Below are positions 27,103 to 36,878 of a stretch of 64,000 nt of DNA, piece after piece (positions within the stretch are counted from its first letter, which is position 1; the number at the start of each line of letters is the position of its first letter). Both the position numbers and the translations under genes were made by a program. The DNA comes from Aeromonas bestiarum. Its GTDB lineage: Bacteria > Pseudomonadota > Gammaproteobacteria > Enterobacterales > Aeromonadaceae. The stretch covers positions 361,653 through 425,652 of the forward strand of contig NZ_CDDA01000015.1 in assembly GCF_000819745.1 (NCBI RefSeq), written 5' to 3'. A model generated the notes under the pieces. It had not been told where the DNA came from. It saw only the letters and a program-made list of their open reading frames with translations, and did no database searches.

Positions 27103-28431
27103 ATGTTTATTCTAAAAAACGTCACCGCCGTCCAGCTGGAACCGACCCGGGTGCTGGAAGGGGTGGATATCGCCATCGAAGGATCGCTTATCAAAGCGGT
27201 GGGGCCCAATCTGCGGGCCCTCTACCCGCAGGCCAACTATCGGGAGATGGGCGGCAAGCTGGTGATGCCGGGCATCGTCTGTGCCCACAACCACTTCTAC
27301 TCCGGCCTGTCGCGGGGGATCATGGCCAACATAGCCCCCTGCCCGGACTTTATCTCCACCCTGAAAAACCTCTGGTGGCGGCTGGATCGGGCGCTCGATG
27401 AAGAGTCCCTCTACTACAGCGGCCTCATCTGCTCGCTGGAAGCGATCAAGAGCGGCTGCAGCGCGGTGATCGACCACCACGCCTCGCCCAACTTCATCAA
27501 GGGGTCCCTGAACGTGCTGCGAAAAGGGTTTGTGGAGGCGGGTCTGCGCGGCATGACCTGCTTCGAGACCACGGATCGCAACGGCGGCCTCGCCGAGCTG
27601 CAGGCCGGGGTGGAGGAGAACATATTGTTCGCCCAACAGATCGATGCCGCCAAGGCCAAGGGGAGCGAACCCTATCTGGTGGAGGCTCATATCGGCGCTC
27701 ACGCCCCCTTCACCGTGCCCGACGAGGGGCTGGCCATGCTGCGCGAAGCGGTGCAGGTCACCGGTCGCGGGCTGCATATCCATGTGGCGGAAGACAGATA
27801 CGACATGGCCCACGGCCACCACCACCATGGCAAGGAGCCCATCGCCCGGCTGGACGAGTTTGATCTTGTCGACAGCAAGACTCTGATCGCCCACGGCATC
27901 TACCTGAGCCCGGCCGACATCGAGCTGCTCAACAGCCGCGATGCCTTCCTGGTGCACAACGCCCGTTCCAACATGAACAACCACGTGGGCTACAACCTGC
28001 ACCTGCCGGAATACCGCAACCTGGCGCTCGGTACCGATGGCATCGGCTCCGACATGCTCGAAGAGCTCAAGTTTGCCTACTTCAAGCACAAGGATGCCGG
28101 CGGCGCGCTGTGGCCAGACAGCTTTGCCCGCTTCCTGTGGAACGGCAACCGCCTGCTGGAGCGCAACTTCGGCGCCAAATTTGGCCGCCTGGAGCCGGGT
28201 TACAAGGCCGACCTCACCATTTGCGACTACGCCGCACCGACCCCGCTGGCCCCGCGCAACCTAGGCGGCCATCTCGCCTTCGGCATGGGCTCATCCTCGG
28301 TCAACAGCGTGATGGTGGAGGGGCGCATGGTCTATCAGGATCGCGAGTTCCCGTTCGATGTCGCGCCCCTTTATGAGCAGGCCAGCAAGGTGGCGAGCCG
28401 CCTGTGGCAACGGATGGATCAGCTGGCCTAA
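27103..28431 (+). CDS. ssnA: SsnA, metal-dependent aminohydrolase
   Basis: 442 residues, equal to E. coli SsnA. An amidohydrolase-superfamily enzyme: CAHNHFYSG near residue 65 gives the HxH-type metal motif, with EAHIGAHAPFTV near 200, HIHVAED near 227 and a late TDGIGSDM (about 308) supplying the final Asp. The C-terminal block GYKADLTICDY is a typical metallo-hydrolase end. It is probably an imidazolonepropionase- or chlorohydrolase-like deaminase acting on the YgfK product; the substrate is inferred from cluster context. An AAGGAG RBS lies 30 bp after ygfK. Confidence 0.92.
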   Translation: MFILKNVTAVQLEPTRVLEGVDIAIEGSLIKAVGPNLRALYPQANYREMGGKLVMPGIVCAHNHFYSGLSRGIMANIAPCPDFISTLKNLWWRLDRALDEESLYYSGLICSLEAIKSGCSAVIDHHASPNFIKGSLNVLRKGFVEAGLRGMTCFETTDRNGGLAELQAGVEENILFAQQIDAAKAKGSEPYLVEAHIGAHAPFTVPDEGLAMLREAVQVTGRGLHIHVAEDRYDMAHGHHHHGKEPIARLDEFDLVDSKTLIAHGIYLSPADIELLNSRDAFLVHNARSNMNNHVGYNLHLPEYRNLALGTDGIGSDMLEELKFAYFKHKDAGGALWPDSFARFLWNGNRLLERNFGAKFGRLEPGYKADLTICDYAAPTPLAPRNLGGHLAFGMGSSSVNSVMVEGRMVYQDREFPFDVAPLYEQASKVASRLWQRMDQLA

Positions 28432-28511
28432 GGCCACCTTCCACGGTTTTGGACCGCATTGCCCGCCCAGTGGATAGCCCCGGCGGCGGGCAGCAAGAGT
28501 GAGGACGACAC

Positions 28512-29288
28512 ATGATTGAGCAATTCTTCCGACCCGAGCAACTGGGTCAGGCGTTGGAACTCAAGGCCCGCTTTGGCAGCGACGCCGTCTACATGGGGGG
28601 CGGCAGCAAGCTCAACGCCGCCCCGACCCGCACCGACAAGAAGGTCGCCATCTCGCTGGCCCGGCTGGGACTTGGCCAGATTGAACAGCAGCACGGCCAG
28701 CTCCATATCGGCGCCACAGTTACCCTGCAGACCTTGAAAGATGACCCCCGTACCCCGGCCGCCCTGTGCGAGGCGCTGGGCTTTGTCTACTCCCGCCATC
28801 TGCGCAATCAGGCCACCCTCGGCGGCGAGCTTGCCTGCCAGCAGCAGGACTCCCCGCTGCTGCCGGTGCTGCTGGTGCTCGAAGCCGTGGTAGTGCTGGA
28901 GAACAACCAGCTGCAACCCATAGACGCCTATCTGGCGGGGCAGCGCAATGCGCTCATTCTGGGGATTGTGCTGCCGGAGCCTGAACTGCGCTGCGCCACC
29001 CGCCGCATCAGCCGCAACGCCGACGGGCTGGCGGTGATGACGGCCGCCGTGGCCCTCGACAGCATTGGCGAGATGCGGGTCGCCCTGGCTGGCGTCACGC
29101 CGCAGCCGATGCGATTGCGAGACGTGGAGCGCCACGATCTCCATGACGGGGCGCTGGAAGCGGCCGTCAGCAAGATATTGATCCCGCGCGCCGATCTGAC
29201 GGGCAGCGTGGCCTACAAACGCTATATCAGCGGCGTGGTGGTGGCAGATCTGCTGGTGGACTGCCAGCAGCAGGAGGTGCAAGCATGA
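28512..29288 (+). CDS. ygfM: FAD-binding subunit YgfM of a molybdenum hydroxylase
   Basis: 258 residues (E. coli 259). A member of the FAD-binding subunit family of xanthine dehydrogenase/CO dehydrogenase: YMGGGSKLNA near residues 31-40 is the first flavin loop, and RNQATLGGELACQQQDS near 97 is the second. It likely forms a complex with XdhD, whose start overlaps its stop (ATGA). It passes electrons from the molybdenum site to an acceptor, possibly YgfK. It lies 80 bp after ssnA. Confidence 0.92.
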   Translation: MIEQFFRPEQLGQALELKARFGSDAVYMGGGSKLNAAPTRTDKKVAISLARLGLGQIEQQHGQLHIGATVTLQTLKDDPRTPAALCEALGFVYSRHLRNQATLGGELACQQQDSPLLPVLLVLEAVVVLENNQLQPIDAYLAGQRNALILGIVLPEPELRCATRRISRNADGLAVMTAAVALDSIGEMRVALAGVTPQPMRLRDVERHDLHDGALEAAVSKILIPRADLTGSVAYKRYISGVVVADLLVDCQQQEVQA

Positions 29289-32182
29289 TGGAACTCAACT
29301 TTACCCTGAATGGTGCCCTGCGTACCGTCATCTGCAAGGCCGGTGACAATGCCCAGCGGGTGCTGTTCAACCAGTGCCGGATGCACTCGGTGCGCAACAG
29401 CGACGACGGCTTCGGTTTCGCTGGCTCCGACGCCATCCTCTTCAACGGCAAGGTGATCAACGCCTCTCTGCTGATCGCCGCCCAGCTGGAGGGAGCGCAG
29501 GTGCGCACAGCCGAGTCGCTGGGCAGCTGGGATCGCTTAAGTCTGGTGCAGCAGGCGATGGTGGATGTGGGGGTGGTGCAGTCCGGTTACAACGATCCGG
29601 CCGCCGCGCTGATTGTTACCGACCTGCTTGATCGCCATCCCGAGCCCACCCGTGATCAAATCGACGATGCCCTCTCGGGCCTGTTTCACCGCGATGGCGG
29701 TTACCAGCAGTTCTATCAGGCCATAGATCTTGCCTGCTCGCGGATGAAGGATCCCGATTATCTGTGCCAGATAGCCCCGGAGTTTCGAGACGATCTGCGC
29801 CATATCGGCAAGAGCTGCCCGAAAGTAGACGCCGCCAAGATGGTGCAGGCCAAGCCCTGCTACGTGGAGGACAGGGTTACCGAGGATGCGCTGATCATCA
29901 AGATGCTGCGCAGCCCCCATCCCCATGCGGTGATCACCAAACTCGATGTGAGCCGCGCCGAAGCCATGCCGGGTGTGGTGCATGTCATTACCCATCTCAA
30001 CTGCCCGGATGTGTTTTACACCCCGGGTGGTCAGAGTGCGCCCGAGCCGTCACCGCTCGATCGCCGCATGTTCAGCCGCAAGGTGCGCCACGTCGGTGAT
30101 CGGGTCGCCGCTGTGGTGGCCGAGAGCGAAGCGATCGCGCTGGCTGCGCTGAAACTCATCGAGGTGGAGTATCAGGTGCTGCCAGCGGTCATGAACATAG
30201 ACCAGGCGATGGCCCCCAATGCACCCCTGGTGCACGACGAACCCATCCTCTACATGGCGGGTGCGCCAGCGGATCTCGAGCAGCAGAACGCATGCTCGGT
30301 ACGCCGTGGCGACGAGCACATGATCATCAACTTCCCCATCGGCTCCCGCCCGCACGAGAACATCGCCGCCAGCGTCCATGGTCAGATTGGTGACGTGGCA
30401 AAAGGCTTTGCCGAGGCGGACGAGATTGTCGAGCGCACCTACGAATCGACTCAGGCCCAGCAGTGCCCGACCGAGCCGCACATCTGCTTTACCTACATGG
30501 ATGGGGATCGTCTGGTGATCCACGCCTCCACTCAGGTGCCGTGGCACGTACGCCGTCAGGTAGCGCGCATCGTCGGCCTCAAGCAACATCAGGTGCATGT
30601 GATCAAGGAGCGGGTAGGGGGCGGCTTTGGCTCCAAGCAAGATATCCTGCTGGAAGAGGTGTGCGCCTGGGCGACCAAGGTCACCGGCCGTCCGGTCACC
30701 TTCCGCTACACCCGTGAAGAGGAGTTCATCAGCAACACCTCCCGCCACGTGGCCAAGGTGAAGGTGAAAGTGGGGGCCAAAAAAGATGGCACCATTACCG
30801 CCATCGACATGGATTTTCGTGCCAACACCGGCCCTTACGGCAACCACTCATTGACGGTGCCGAGCAACGGCCCGGCGCTCTCTTTGCCGCTCTATCCGTG
30901 CGACAACGTGCGCTTTACCGTCAACACCTACTACAGCAACATCTGCCCGACCGGGGCCTATCAGGGTTACGGTGCGCCCAAGGGTAACTTTGCCCTGACC
31001 ATGGCCATTGCCGAACTGGCCGAAAAACTGGGGATCGATCAGCTCGACATGGTGGAGCACAACCGGGTGCACGAAGGGGACATCCTCAAGGTGCTGGGGG
31101 CCATTGGCGAGGGCAAGATGCCTACTTCTGTGCCCCACGCCGCCAGCTGCGCACTCGAGCCCATCCTCAAGCAGGGACGGGAGCTCATCGCTTGGGATAG
31201 CCCCAAACCCGCCGACGGGGATTGGCGCATCGGTCGTGGCGTCGCCATCATCATGCAAAAATCGGGGATCCCCGATATCGATCAGGCCAACTGCATGGTC
31301 AAGCTGGAATCGGACGGCACCTTTATCGTCCACTCAGGTGGCGCCGATATCGGCACCGGCCTGGATACAGTGGTGGCCAAGCTGACCGCCGAGGTGCTGG
31401 GTTGCCCGCTCAGCGATGTGCATGTGATCTCTGGCGACACGGATCACGCCCTGTTCGACAAGGGGGCCTATGCCTCGTCCGGTACCTGCTTCTCCGGCAA
31501 CGCGGCCAAGATGGCGGCCGAGAACCTCAAGGCGAAGATCCTGTTCCACGGCGCCGCCATGCTGGGCGAGCCGGTAGAGGAGGTGGCGCTGGAGTTCCCG
31601 GGCCTGGTGCGTGGCAAGCTGGGGGAGGTCTCCTTTGCCAAGATTGCCCACAAGTCCGAGACAGGCACCGGTTTCGGCATTCTGGTGGGCACCGCCAGCT
31701 ACATCACCTCGGAGCTCGCCTTCCCGTACGGGGCCAACTTCGCCGAGGTGGCGGTCAACGTCAGAACGGGCGAGATCCGGCTCGACAAGTTCTACGCCCT
31801 GCTCGACTGCGGCACCCCCATCAACCCGGAGCTGGCACTCGGCCAGATCTATGGTGCCACCATGCGGGCAATCGGCCACACCATGACGGAGGAGATCTGC
31901 TACGACGGCAGGGGCATTCCGCTCACCCGGGATCTCAAGAGCTATGGCGCCCCCAAGATTGGCGACATTCCGCGCGATTTTCGGGCCTTCCTGGTGCCGA
32001 GCGATGACAAGGTCGGCCCCTACGGCGCCAAGTCCATCTCGGAGATAGGGGTCAACGGGGCCGCGCCCGCCATCGCCACCGCCATCCATGACGCCTGCGG
32101 TGTCTGGCTGCGCAAGTGGCACTTCACGCCGGAGCAGATCCTGCGCGAACTGGGCAAGCTGGAGCAGAAAGAGTCGGCATAA
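29285..32182 (+). CDS. xdhD: XdhD, molybdenum hydroxylase with degenerate iron-sulfur domain
   Basis: 965 residues (E. coli XdhD 956). The large molybdopterin domain runs from about residue 185 to the end: RVGGGFGSKQD near 441 binds the cofactor, TGAYQGYGAPKGN lies near 557, and GAKSISEIGVNGAAP near 914 carries the catalytic Glu region. The first 160 residues align with a [2Fe-2S] ferredoxin module, but the cluster cysteines are gone: the CGxC-type loops read GFAGSDA, QSGYNDP and GLFHRDGGYQQ. Electrons therefore cannot leave by the usual Fe-S route. XdhD is linked to purine hydroxylation and selenate reduction in E. coli. ATGATG start, overlapping the ygfM stop. Confidence 0.93.
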   Translation: MMELNFTLNGALRTVICKAGDNAQRVLFNQCRMHSVRNSDDGFGFAGSDAILFNGKVINASLLIAAQLEGAQVRTAESLGSWDRLSLVQQAMVDVGVVQSGYNDPAAALIVTDLLDRHPEPTRDQIDDALSGLFHRDGGYQQFYQAIDLACSRMKDPDYLCQIAPEFRDDLRHIGKSCPKVDAAKMVQAKPCYVEDRVTEDALIIKMLRSPHPHAVITKLDVSRAEAMPGVVHVITHLNCPDVFYTPGGQSAPEPSPLDRRMFSRKVRHVGDRVAAVVAESEAIALAALKLIEVEYQVLPAVMNIDQAMAPNAPLVHDEPILYMAGAPADLEQQNACSVRRGDEHMIINFPIGSRPHENIAASVHGQIGDVAKGFAEADEIVERTYESTQAQQCPTEPHICFTYMDGDRLVIHASTQVPWHVRRQVARIVGLKQHQVHVIKERVGGGFGSKQDILLEEVCAWATKVTGRPVTFRYTREEEFISNTSRHVAKVKVKVGAKKDGTITAIDMDFRANTGPYGNHSLTVPSNGPALSLPLYPCDNVRFTVNTYYSNICPTGAYQGYGAPKGNFALTMAIAELAEKLGIDQLDMVEHNRVHEGDILKVLGAIGEGKMPTSVPHAASCALEPILKQGRELIAWDSPKPADGDWRIGRGVAIIMQKSGIPDIDQANCMVKLESDGTFIVHSGGADIGTGLDTVVAKLTAEVLGCPLSDVHVISGDTDHALFDKGAYASSGTCFSGNAAKMAAENLKAKILFHGAAMLGEPVEEVALEFPGLVRGKLGEVSFAKIAHKSETGTGFGILVGTASYITSELAFPYGANFAEVAVNVRTGEIRLDKFYALLDCGTPINPELALGQIYGATMRAIGHTMTEEICYDGRGIPLTRDLKSYGAPKIGDIPRDFRAFLVPSDDKVGPYGAKSISEIGVNGAAPAIATAIHDACGVWLRKWHFTPEQILRELGKLEQKESA

Positions 32183-32274
32183 CAAAAGAAAAGGTGAGGG
32201 GCGGGCACAGGCTCGCCCCCAGCACCTGACGGCGGAATGAGTACTCCGCCCACATTCTGTGTGATGGGACAAAC
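32183..32274 (+). promoter_or_regulatory. xdhD-xanQ gap with two hairpins
   Basis: Hairpin 1 pairs GGGGCGGGC with GCTCGCCCC around ACAG (about 32196-32217). Hairpin 2 pairs GGCGGA with TCCGCC around ATGAGTAC (about 32231-32250). No T tract follows either one, so readthrough into xanQ is likely. A regulatory RNA role is possible but unproven. Confidence 0.4.
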
Positions 32275-33807
32275 ATGATGTCTAAAACAACACGCAAGCA
32301 CTCGGATCTGATTTACGCGCTGGACGACAAGCCCCCCTTCTATCAAACCCTGATGGGCGCCGTGACCCACCTGCTGGCCATCTTCGTGCCCATGGTGACC
32401 CCGGCGCTGATCGTCGGCGGGGCCCTCGGGCTCTCCACCGAAACCACCGCCTATCTGGTCTCCATGGCGATGATCGCCTCCGGTATCGGCACCTGGTTGC
32501 AGGTGAACCGCTACGGCCCCATAGGATCGGGCCTGCTCTCCATACAATCGGTCAACTTCTCCTTCGTCACCGTGATGATCGCGCTCGGCAGCGCCATGAA
32601 AAAGGATGGCCTGCACGAGGAGCTGATCGTCTCGACCCTGCTGGGGGTTTCCTTCGTCGGGGCCTTTCTGGTGGTGGGCTCCTCCTTCGTGCTGCCCTAC
32701 CTCAAGCGGGTGATCACCCCGACCGTGAGCGGGGTAGTAGTGTTGATGATTGGTCTGAGCCTTATCAAGGTGGGGATCATCGACTTTGGCGGCGGCTTCT
32801 CCGCCATGAGCAGCGGCACCTTTGGCAAATACGAGAACATCGGCCTGGGGCTGCTGGTGCTCTGCGTCATCGTTGCCTTCAACTGCAGCCGAAGCCCCTT
32901 GCTGCGTATGAGCGGGATCGCCATCGGCCTGATGGTGGGCTATGCGGTGGCCCTGATGCTCGGCATGGTGGATTTTTCGGCGCTGGAAAACCTCCCCCTG
33001 GTCACCATTCCCGTGCCGTTCAAATATGGTTTCTCCTTCGATTTTCACGCCTTCGTGCTGGCCGGCACCATCTATCTGTTGAGCGTGCTGGAGGCGGTGG
33101 GGGACATCACGGCCACCGCCATGGTTTCCCACCGGGATATCCAGGGCCCCGAGTTTCAAAAACGCCTCAGTGGCGGCGTACTGGCGGACGGCCTGGTGTC
33201 GGTGATCGCCTCGGCGCTCGGCTCCCTGCCGCTCACCACCTTCGCCCAGAACAATGGCGTCATCCAGATGACCGGGGTGGCGTCGCGCCACGTGGGCAAA
33301 TTCATCGCCGTCATCCTGGTGCTGCTGGGCCTCTTCCCGGTGGTGGGACGCTTCTTCACCACCATTCCTTCGCCGGTGATGGGGGGCGCCATGACCATCA
33401 TGTTCTCCATGATCGCCATCGCCGGTGGCCGCATCATCATCAGCCACGGCTTCGATCGGCGCGAGACCCTGATAGTCGCCACCTCGCTCGGCTTGGGGCT
33501 CGGCGTATCTTACGACCCGAACGTCTTCAAGGTGCTGCCGGCCGGGCTCTACATGCTGGTGGAGAACCCCATCTGCGCCGGCGGCATCACCGCCATCATC
33601 ATGAACCTGGTGCTGCCCCAAAGTCGCAAACGCAAGGCGGCTGCCAGGGATGCCGAGGCGGTGGAGCTGATCCAGCTCAGCGACAAACCGGATGTGATCT
33701 TCACCGCCCGCAACACGGGTCAGCCGGGGGGCAGGAAGAGTGAGCCACAGGGCTCACAGGACGACGTGCCCGGGCAAGTGGTGGCGCCACAAGTGGAACG
33801 GATCTGA
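32275..33807 (+). CDS. xanQ: xanthine:proton symporter XanQ (NCS2 family)
   Basis: 510 residues. Residues 1-460 are very close to E. coli XanQ (466), with 12 to 14 membrane helices. Hallmarks are LGVSFVGAFLVVGSSFVLPY, the GTIYLLSVLEAVGDITATAM helix with the conserved substrate-binding Glu, and TTFAQNNGVIQMTGVASR, the NCS2 signature. It imports xanthine with protons. The C-terminal tail is about 40 residues longer than in E. coli and is polar (RKSEPQGSQDD). ATGATG start; either Met is possible. It lies 92 bp after xdhD and before guaD. Confidence 0.93.
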   Translation: MMSKTTRKHSDLIYALDDKPPFYQTLMGAVTHLLAIFVPMVTPALIVGGALGLSTETTAYLVSMAMIASGIGTWLQVNRYGPIGSGLLSIQSVNFSFVTVMIALGSAMKKDGLHEELIVSTLLGVSFVGAFLVVGSSFVLPYLKRVITPTVSGVVVLMIGLSLIKVGIIDFGGGFSAMSSGTFGKYENIGLGLLVLCVIVAFNCSRSPLLRMSGIAIGLMVGYAVALMLGMVDFSALENLPLVTIPVPFKYGFSFDFHAFVLAGTIYLLSVLEAVGDITATAMVSHRDIQGPEFQKRLSGGVLADGLVSVIASALGSLPLTTFAQNNGVIQMTGVASRHVGKFIAVILVLLGLFPVVGRFFTTIPSPVMGGAMTIMFSMIAIAGGRIIISHGFDRRETLIVATSLGLGLGVSYDPNVFKVLPAGLYMLVENPICAGGITAIIMNLVLPQSRKRKAAARDAEAVELIQLSDKPDVIFTARNTGQPGGRKSEPQGSQDDVPGQVVAPQVERI

Positions 33808-33859
33808 CGGTTAAACCGACAAAAAACGTCAACAGAACAAGAGAAACAGGGACACGGTT

Positions 33860-35176
33860 ATGAAAAACGACAACTCCGTCAAAGCGGTGCGCGGCAGTTT
33901 CTTCGACATCAGCCGGGTGGTGGACCAGCCCGAGGAGATAGAGCCCAATGCCCGCCTCATCGAAGACGGCCTGCTGATCATTCGCAACGGCTGTATCGAC
34001 TGGTTCGGTCAGTGGGAGGAGGGCCGGGAGCGCATTCCGGCCGAGGTGCGGGTGCGGGACTATCGCGGCAAGATGATAGTGCCTGGCTTCGTCGATACCC
34101 ACATTCACTACCCGCAAAGCGAGATGGTGGGGGCCTATGGCGAGCAACTGCTGGAGTGGCTCAACCGCCACACCTTCCCGGCCGAGCGGCGCTACAACGA
34201 CCTCGAGTACGCCCGCGAGATGTCCACCTTCTTCATCAAGCAGCTGCTGCGAAACGGCACCACAACGGCGCTGGTGTTCGGCACAGTCCACCCCGAGTCG
34301 GTGGATGCCCTGTTCGAGGCGGCGAGCCGCATCAACATGCGGATGATCGCCGGCAAAGTGATGATGGATCGTAACGCCCCTGACTATCTGCTGGATACCG
34401 CGCAGAGCAGTTATGAACAGAGCAAGGCACTTATCGAGCGCTGGCACGGCAATGGCCGCTTGCTCTACGCCATCACGCCGCGCTTTGCCCCCACCTCGAC
34501 CCCGGCGCAGCTGGCGATGGCGAGACGACTGCGCGAAGAGTACCCGACCACCTACCTGCACACCCACCTGTGCGAGAACAAGGACGAGATAGCCTGGGTC
34601 AAATCTCTGTTCCCAGAGCATCAGGGCTATCTCGATGTCTATCACCAGCACGGCCTCACCGGTCACAACTGCGTCTTTGCCCACTGCGTCCATCTGGAGG
34701 AGCAGGAGTGGGATTGCCTGAAAGAGACCGGCTCCACCATCGCCTTCTGCCCCACCTCCAACCTTTATCTGGGCAGCGGGCTCTTCAAGCTGCACAAGGC
34801 GTGGCGCAAGCAGGTAAAGGTGGGCATGGGCACCGACATCGGCGCCGGCACCACCTTCAACATGCTGCAGACCCTCAACGAGGCTTACAAGGTGATGCAA
34901 CTGCAGGGGGAGCGCCTCTCGGCCTATCAGGCCTTCTATCTCGCCACCCTGGGCGGCGCCCATGCGCTGGGGCTGGACGAGAAGATTGGCAGCTTTGCCA
35001 TCGGCAAGGAGGCGGACTTCGTGGTGCTCGACCCGGTCGCCACCCCGTTGCAGCAGCTGCGTTATGACAACTCCACCACCTTGCGGGACAAGCTGTTTGT
35101 GCTGTTGACCCTGGGGGATGACAGATCCATCTACCGCACCTATGTGGATGGCCAGCTGGTACACGAACGGGGCTAG
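33860..35176 (+). CDS. guaD: guanine deaminase GuaD
   Basis: 438 residues (E. coli GuaD 439). It hydrolyses guanine to xanthine and ammonia. Zinc ligands are visible in DTHIHYPQ near residue 82, HTHLCENKDE near 240, FAHCVHLEEQ near 277 and GTDIGAGTTFN near 328. YGEQLLEWLNRHTFP is the guanine-deaminase-specific block after the first motif. It is soluble. It lies 52 bp after xanQ and probably shares its transcript; the product xanthine is the substrate of XdhABC. Confidence 0.95.
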   Translation: MKNDNSVKAVRGSFFDISRVVDQPEEIEPNARLIEDGLLIIRNGCIDWFGQWEEGRERIPAEVRVRDYRGKMIVPGFVDTHIHYPQSEMVGAYGEQLLEWLNRHTFPAERRYNDLEYAREMSTFFIKQLLRNGTTTALVFGTVHPESVDALFEAASRINMRMIAGKVMMDRNAPDYLLDTAQSSYEQSKALIERWHGNGRLLYAITPRFAPTSTPAQLAMARRLREEYPTTYLHTHLCENKDEIAWVKSLFPEHQGYLDVYHQHGLTGHNCVFAHCVHLEEQEWDCLKETGSTIAFCPTSNLYLGSGLFKLHKAWRKQVKVGMGTDIGAGTTFNMLQTLNEAYKVMQLQGERLSAYQAFYLATLGGAHALGLDEKIGSFAIGKEADFVVLDPVATPLQQLRYDNSTTLRDKLFVLLTLGDDRSIYRTYVDGQLVHERG

Positions 35177-35184
35177 GGATGGAG

Positions 35185-35206
35185 GGGGCTGCCTGGGCGC
35201 AGCCCC
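35185..35206 (+). terminator. hairpin after guaD
   Basis: GGGGCTGC/GCAGCCCC with a 6-nt loop 9 bp after the guaD stop. No T tract follows (ATAAAATAC), so it may be only a weak terminator or an mRNA-end hairpin. Confidence 0.4.
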
Positions 35207-35249
35207 ATAAAATACGGTGGCTGGCGGGCCCACAGGGAGGCCGGCACTT

Positions 35250-35270
35250 AAGCAAGCGAGCAAGCAAGCG
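35250..35270. repeat. short AAGC/GAGC repeat
   Basis: AAGCAAGCGAGCAAGCAAGCG is built of five near-identical 4-bp units in the guaD-ghxQ gap. It may be a variable microsatellite. Confidence 0.5.
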
Positions 35271-35325
35271 CGGGGAAGGTTTCCCCGCAACAGAAGGTGA
35301 AATGGCCCGGTTTTTTTGATCAGCA

Positions 35326-35341
35326 AAGCAAACGTTTGTCG
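35326..35341. promoter_or_regulatory. PurR box upstream of ghxQ
   Basis: AAGCAAACGTTTGTCG carries the full GCAAACGTTTG core of the PurR operator (consensus ANGCAANCGNTTNCNT; two mismatches at the 3' edge). It lies 102 bp before the ghxQ ATG. PurR with hypoxanthine or guanine as corepressor controls related transporters in E. coli. Confidence 0.65.
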
Positions 35342-35442
35342 ATCTTCCGAACACCATATCGCCTGCGATCGTGGCATGACAGAGCCACGGCACGGGCCGC
35401 CATTTCGTCACACATATTCAGGGATGCTGGAAGGAGTGGGTT

Positions 35443-36849
35443 ATGACCCAGGCAAGCAGGACAAACAGTGTGAAAGAGGCGGCCAGTGGCCAGGGTGAGG
35501 CATCGGGGCGACAGCCGTCCTCAACCGGTGCGCTGGATCGCTACTTCATGATCAGCGAGCGGGGCAGCAATGTGCGCCAGGAGGTGCTGGCCGGGCTCAC
35601 CACCTTCCTCGCCATGGTCTACTCGGTGATAGTGGTGCCCGGCATGCTCGGCAAGGCGGGCTTTCCCCCCGGCGCCGTGTTCGTGGCCACCTGTCTGGTG
35701 GCGGGCTTTGGCTCGCTCCTGATGGGGCTCTGGGCCAAGCTGCCCATGGCCATCGGCTGCGCCATTTCGCTCACCGCCTTTACCGCCTTCAGCCTGGTGC
35801 TGGGGCAGCACATCTCCATTCCGGTGGCGCTCGGCGCCGTCTTCCTGATGGGGGTGCTGTTTACCGCCATCTCGGTGACCGGGGTGCGCAGCTGGATCCT
35901 CGACAACCTGCCGATGGGGATAGCCCACGGTACCGGCATCGGCATAGGGCTCTTCCTGCTGCTCATCGCTGCCAACGGGGTGGGGCTGGTGATCAAGAAC
36001 CCGCTGGAGGGGCTGCCGGTGGCGCTGGGGGCCTTTACCTCCATGCCGGTCATCATGTCCCTCATCGGCCTGGCGGTGATCGTCGGGCTGGAGAAGCTCA
36101 AGGTGCCGGGCGGGATCCTCTTGGTGATCATCGCCATCTCCCTCTTCGGCCTCATCTTCGATCCGGCGGTGACGTATCAGGGGCTGTTTGCCATGCCGAG
36201 TCTGGCCTATGAGCAGGGCAAGTCCCTCATCTTCAGTCTGGACATCATGGGGGCGCTCTCGCCGCTGGTTCTGCCAAGCGTGCTGGCGCTGGTGATGACG
36301 GCCGTGTTCGATGCCACCGGCACCATCAGGGCGGTGGCGGGGCAGGCCAATCTGCTGGACAAGGATGGCCATATCATCAACAGCGGCAAGGCGCTCAGCG
36401 CCGACTCCATCAGCAGCATCTTCTCCGGTCTGGTGGGGGCTGCGCCGGCCGCCGTCTATATCGAATCGGCGGCGGGCACGGCCGCGGGCGGCAAGACCGG
36501 CCTCACCGCCACCGTGGTGGGAGCCTTGTTCCTGCTGATGCTGTTCCTCTCGCCACTCTCCTACCTGGTGCCGGCCTATGCTACGGCTCCGGCCCTGATG
36601 TACGTGGGACTCCTGATGCTGAGCAACGTCGCCCGGCTCGACTTCGATGACTTCGTCGGGGCCATGTCCGGCCTGCTGTGCGCCGTCTTCATCGTGCTCA
36701 CCTGCAACATAGTCACCGGCATCATGCTGGGCTTCAGCGCCCTGGTGATAGGCCGCATCTGCTCCAACGAGTGGCGCAAGCTCAACGTCGGCACCGTCAT
36801 CATCGCCCTGGCGCTGGTGCTCTTCTACGCCGGTGGCTGGGCCATCTAG
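35443..36849 (+). CDS. ghxQ: hypoxanthine/guanine permease GhxQ (AzgA-like)
   Basis: 468 residues (E. coli GhxQ 455). It shares long blocks with GhxQ: ARG-like [20 protein letters not shown] at the start of the membrane domain, [22 protein letters not shown] near residue 160, and [19 protein letters not shown] near 345. About 13 helices. It imports hypoxanthine and guanine, feeding GuaD and the xanthine dehydrogenases. The N-terminal 28 residues are longer and polar compared with E. coli. The AAGGAG RBS is good. A PurR box upstream suggests regulation separate from the YgeV genes. Confidence 0.92.
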   Translation: MTQASRTNSVKEAASGQGEASGRQPSSTGALDRYFMISERGSNVRQEVLAGLTTFLAMVYSVIVVPGMLGKAGFPPGAVFVATCLVAGFGSLLMGLWAKLPMAIGCAISLTAFTAFSLVLGQHISIPVALGAVFLMGVLFTAISVTGVRSWILDNLPMGIAHGTGIGIGLFLLLIAANGVGLVIKNPLEGLPVALGAFTSMPVIMSLIGLAVIVGLEKLKVPGGILLVIIAISLFGLIFDPAVTYQGLFAMPSLAYEQGKSLIFSLDIMGALSPLVLPSVLALVMTAVFDATGTIRAVAGQANLLDKDGHIINSGKALSADSISSIFSGLVGAAPAAVYIESAAGTAAGGKTGLTATVVGALFLLMLFLSPLSYLVPAYATAPALMYVGLLMLSNVARLDFDDFVGAMSGLLCAVFIVLTCNIVTGIMLGFSALVIGRICSNEWRKLNVGTVIIALALVLFYAGGWAI

Positions 36850-36878
36850 TCCAGGGGCTTGTGTCATTGCGAGCGTCT

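Noticed and set aside
35250..35270. CRISPR-like or iteron repeats in the guaD-ghxQ gap
   Set aside because: Only five 4-bp units with no spacers; a simple microsatellite.
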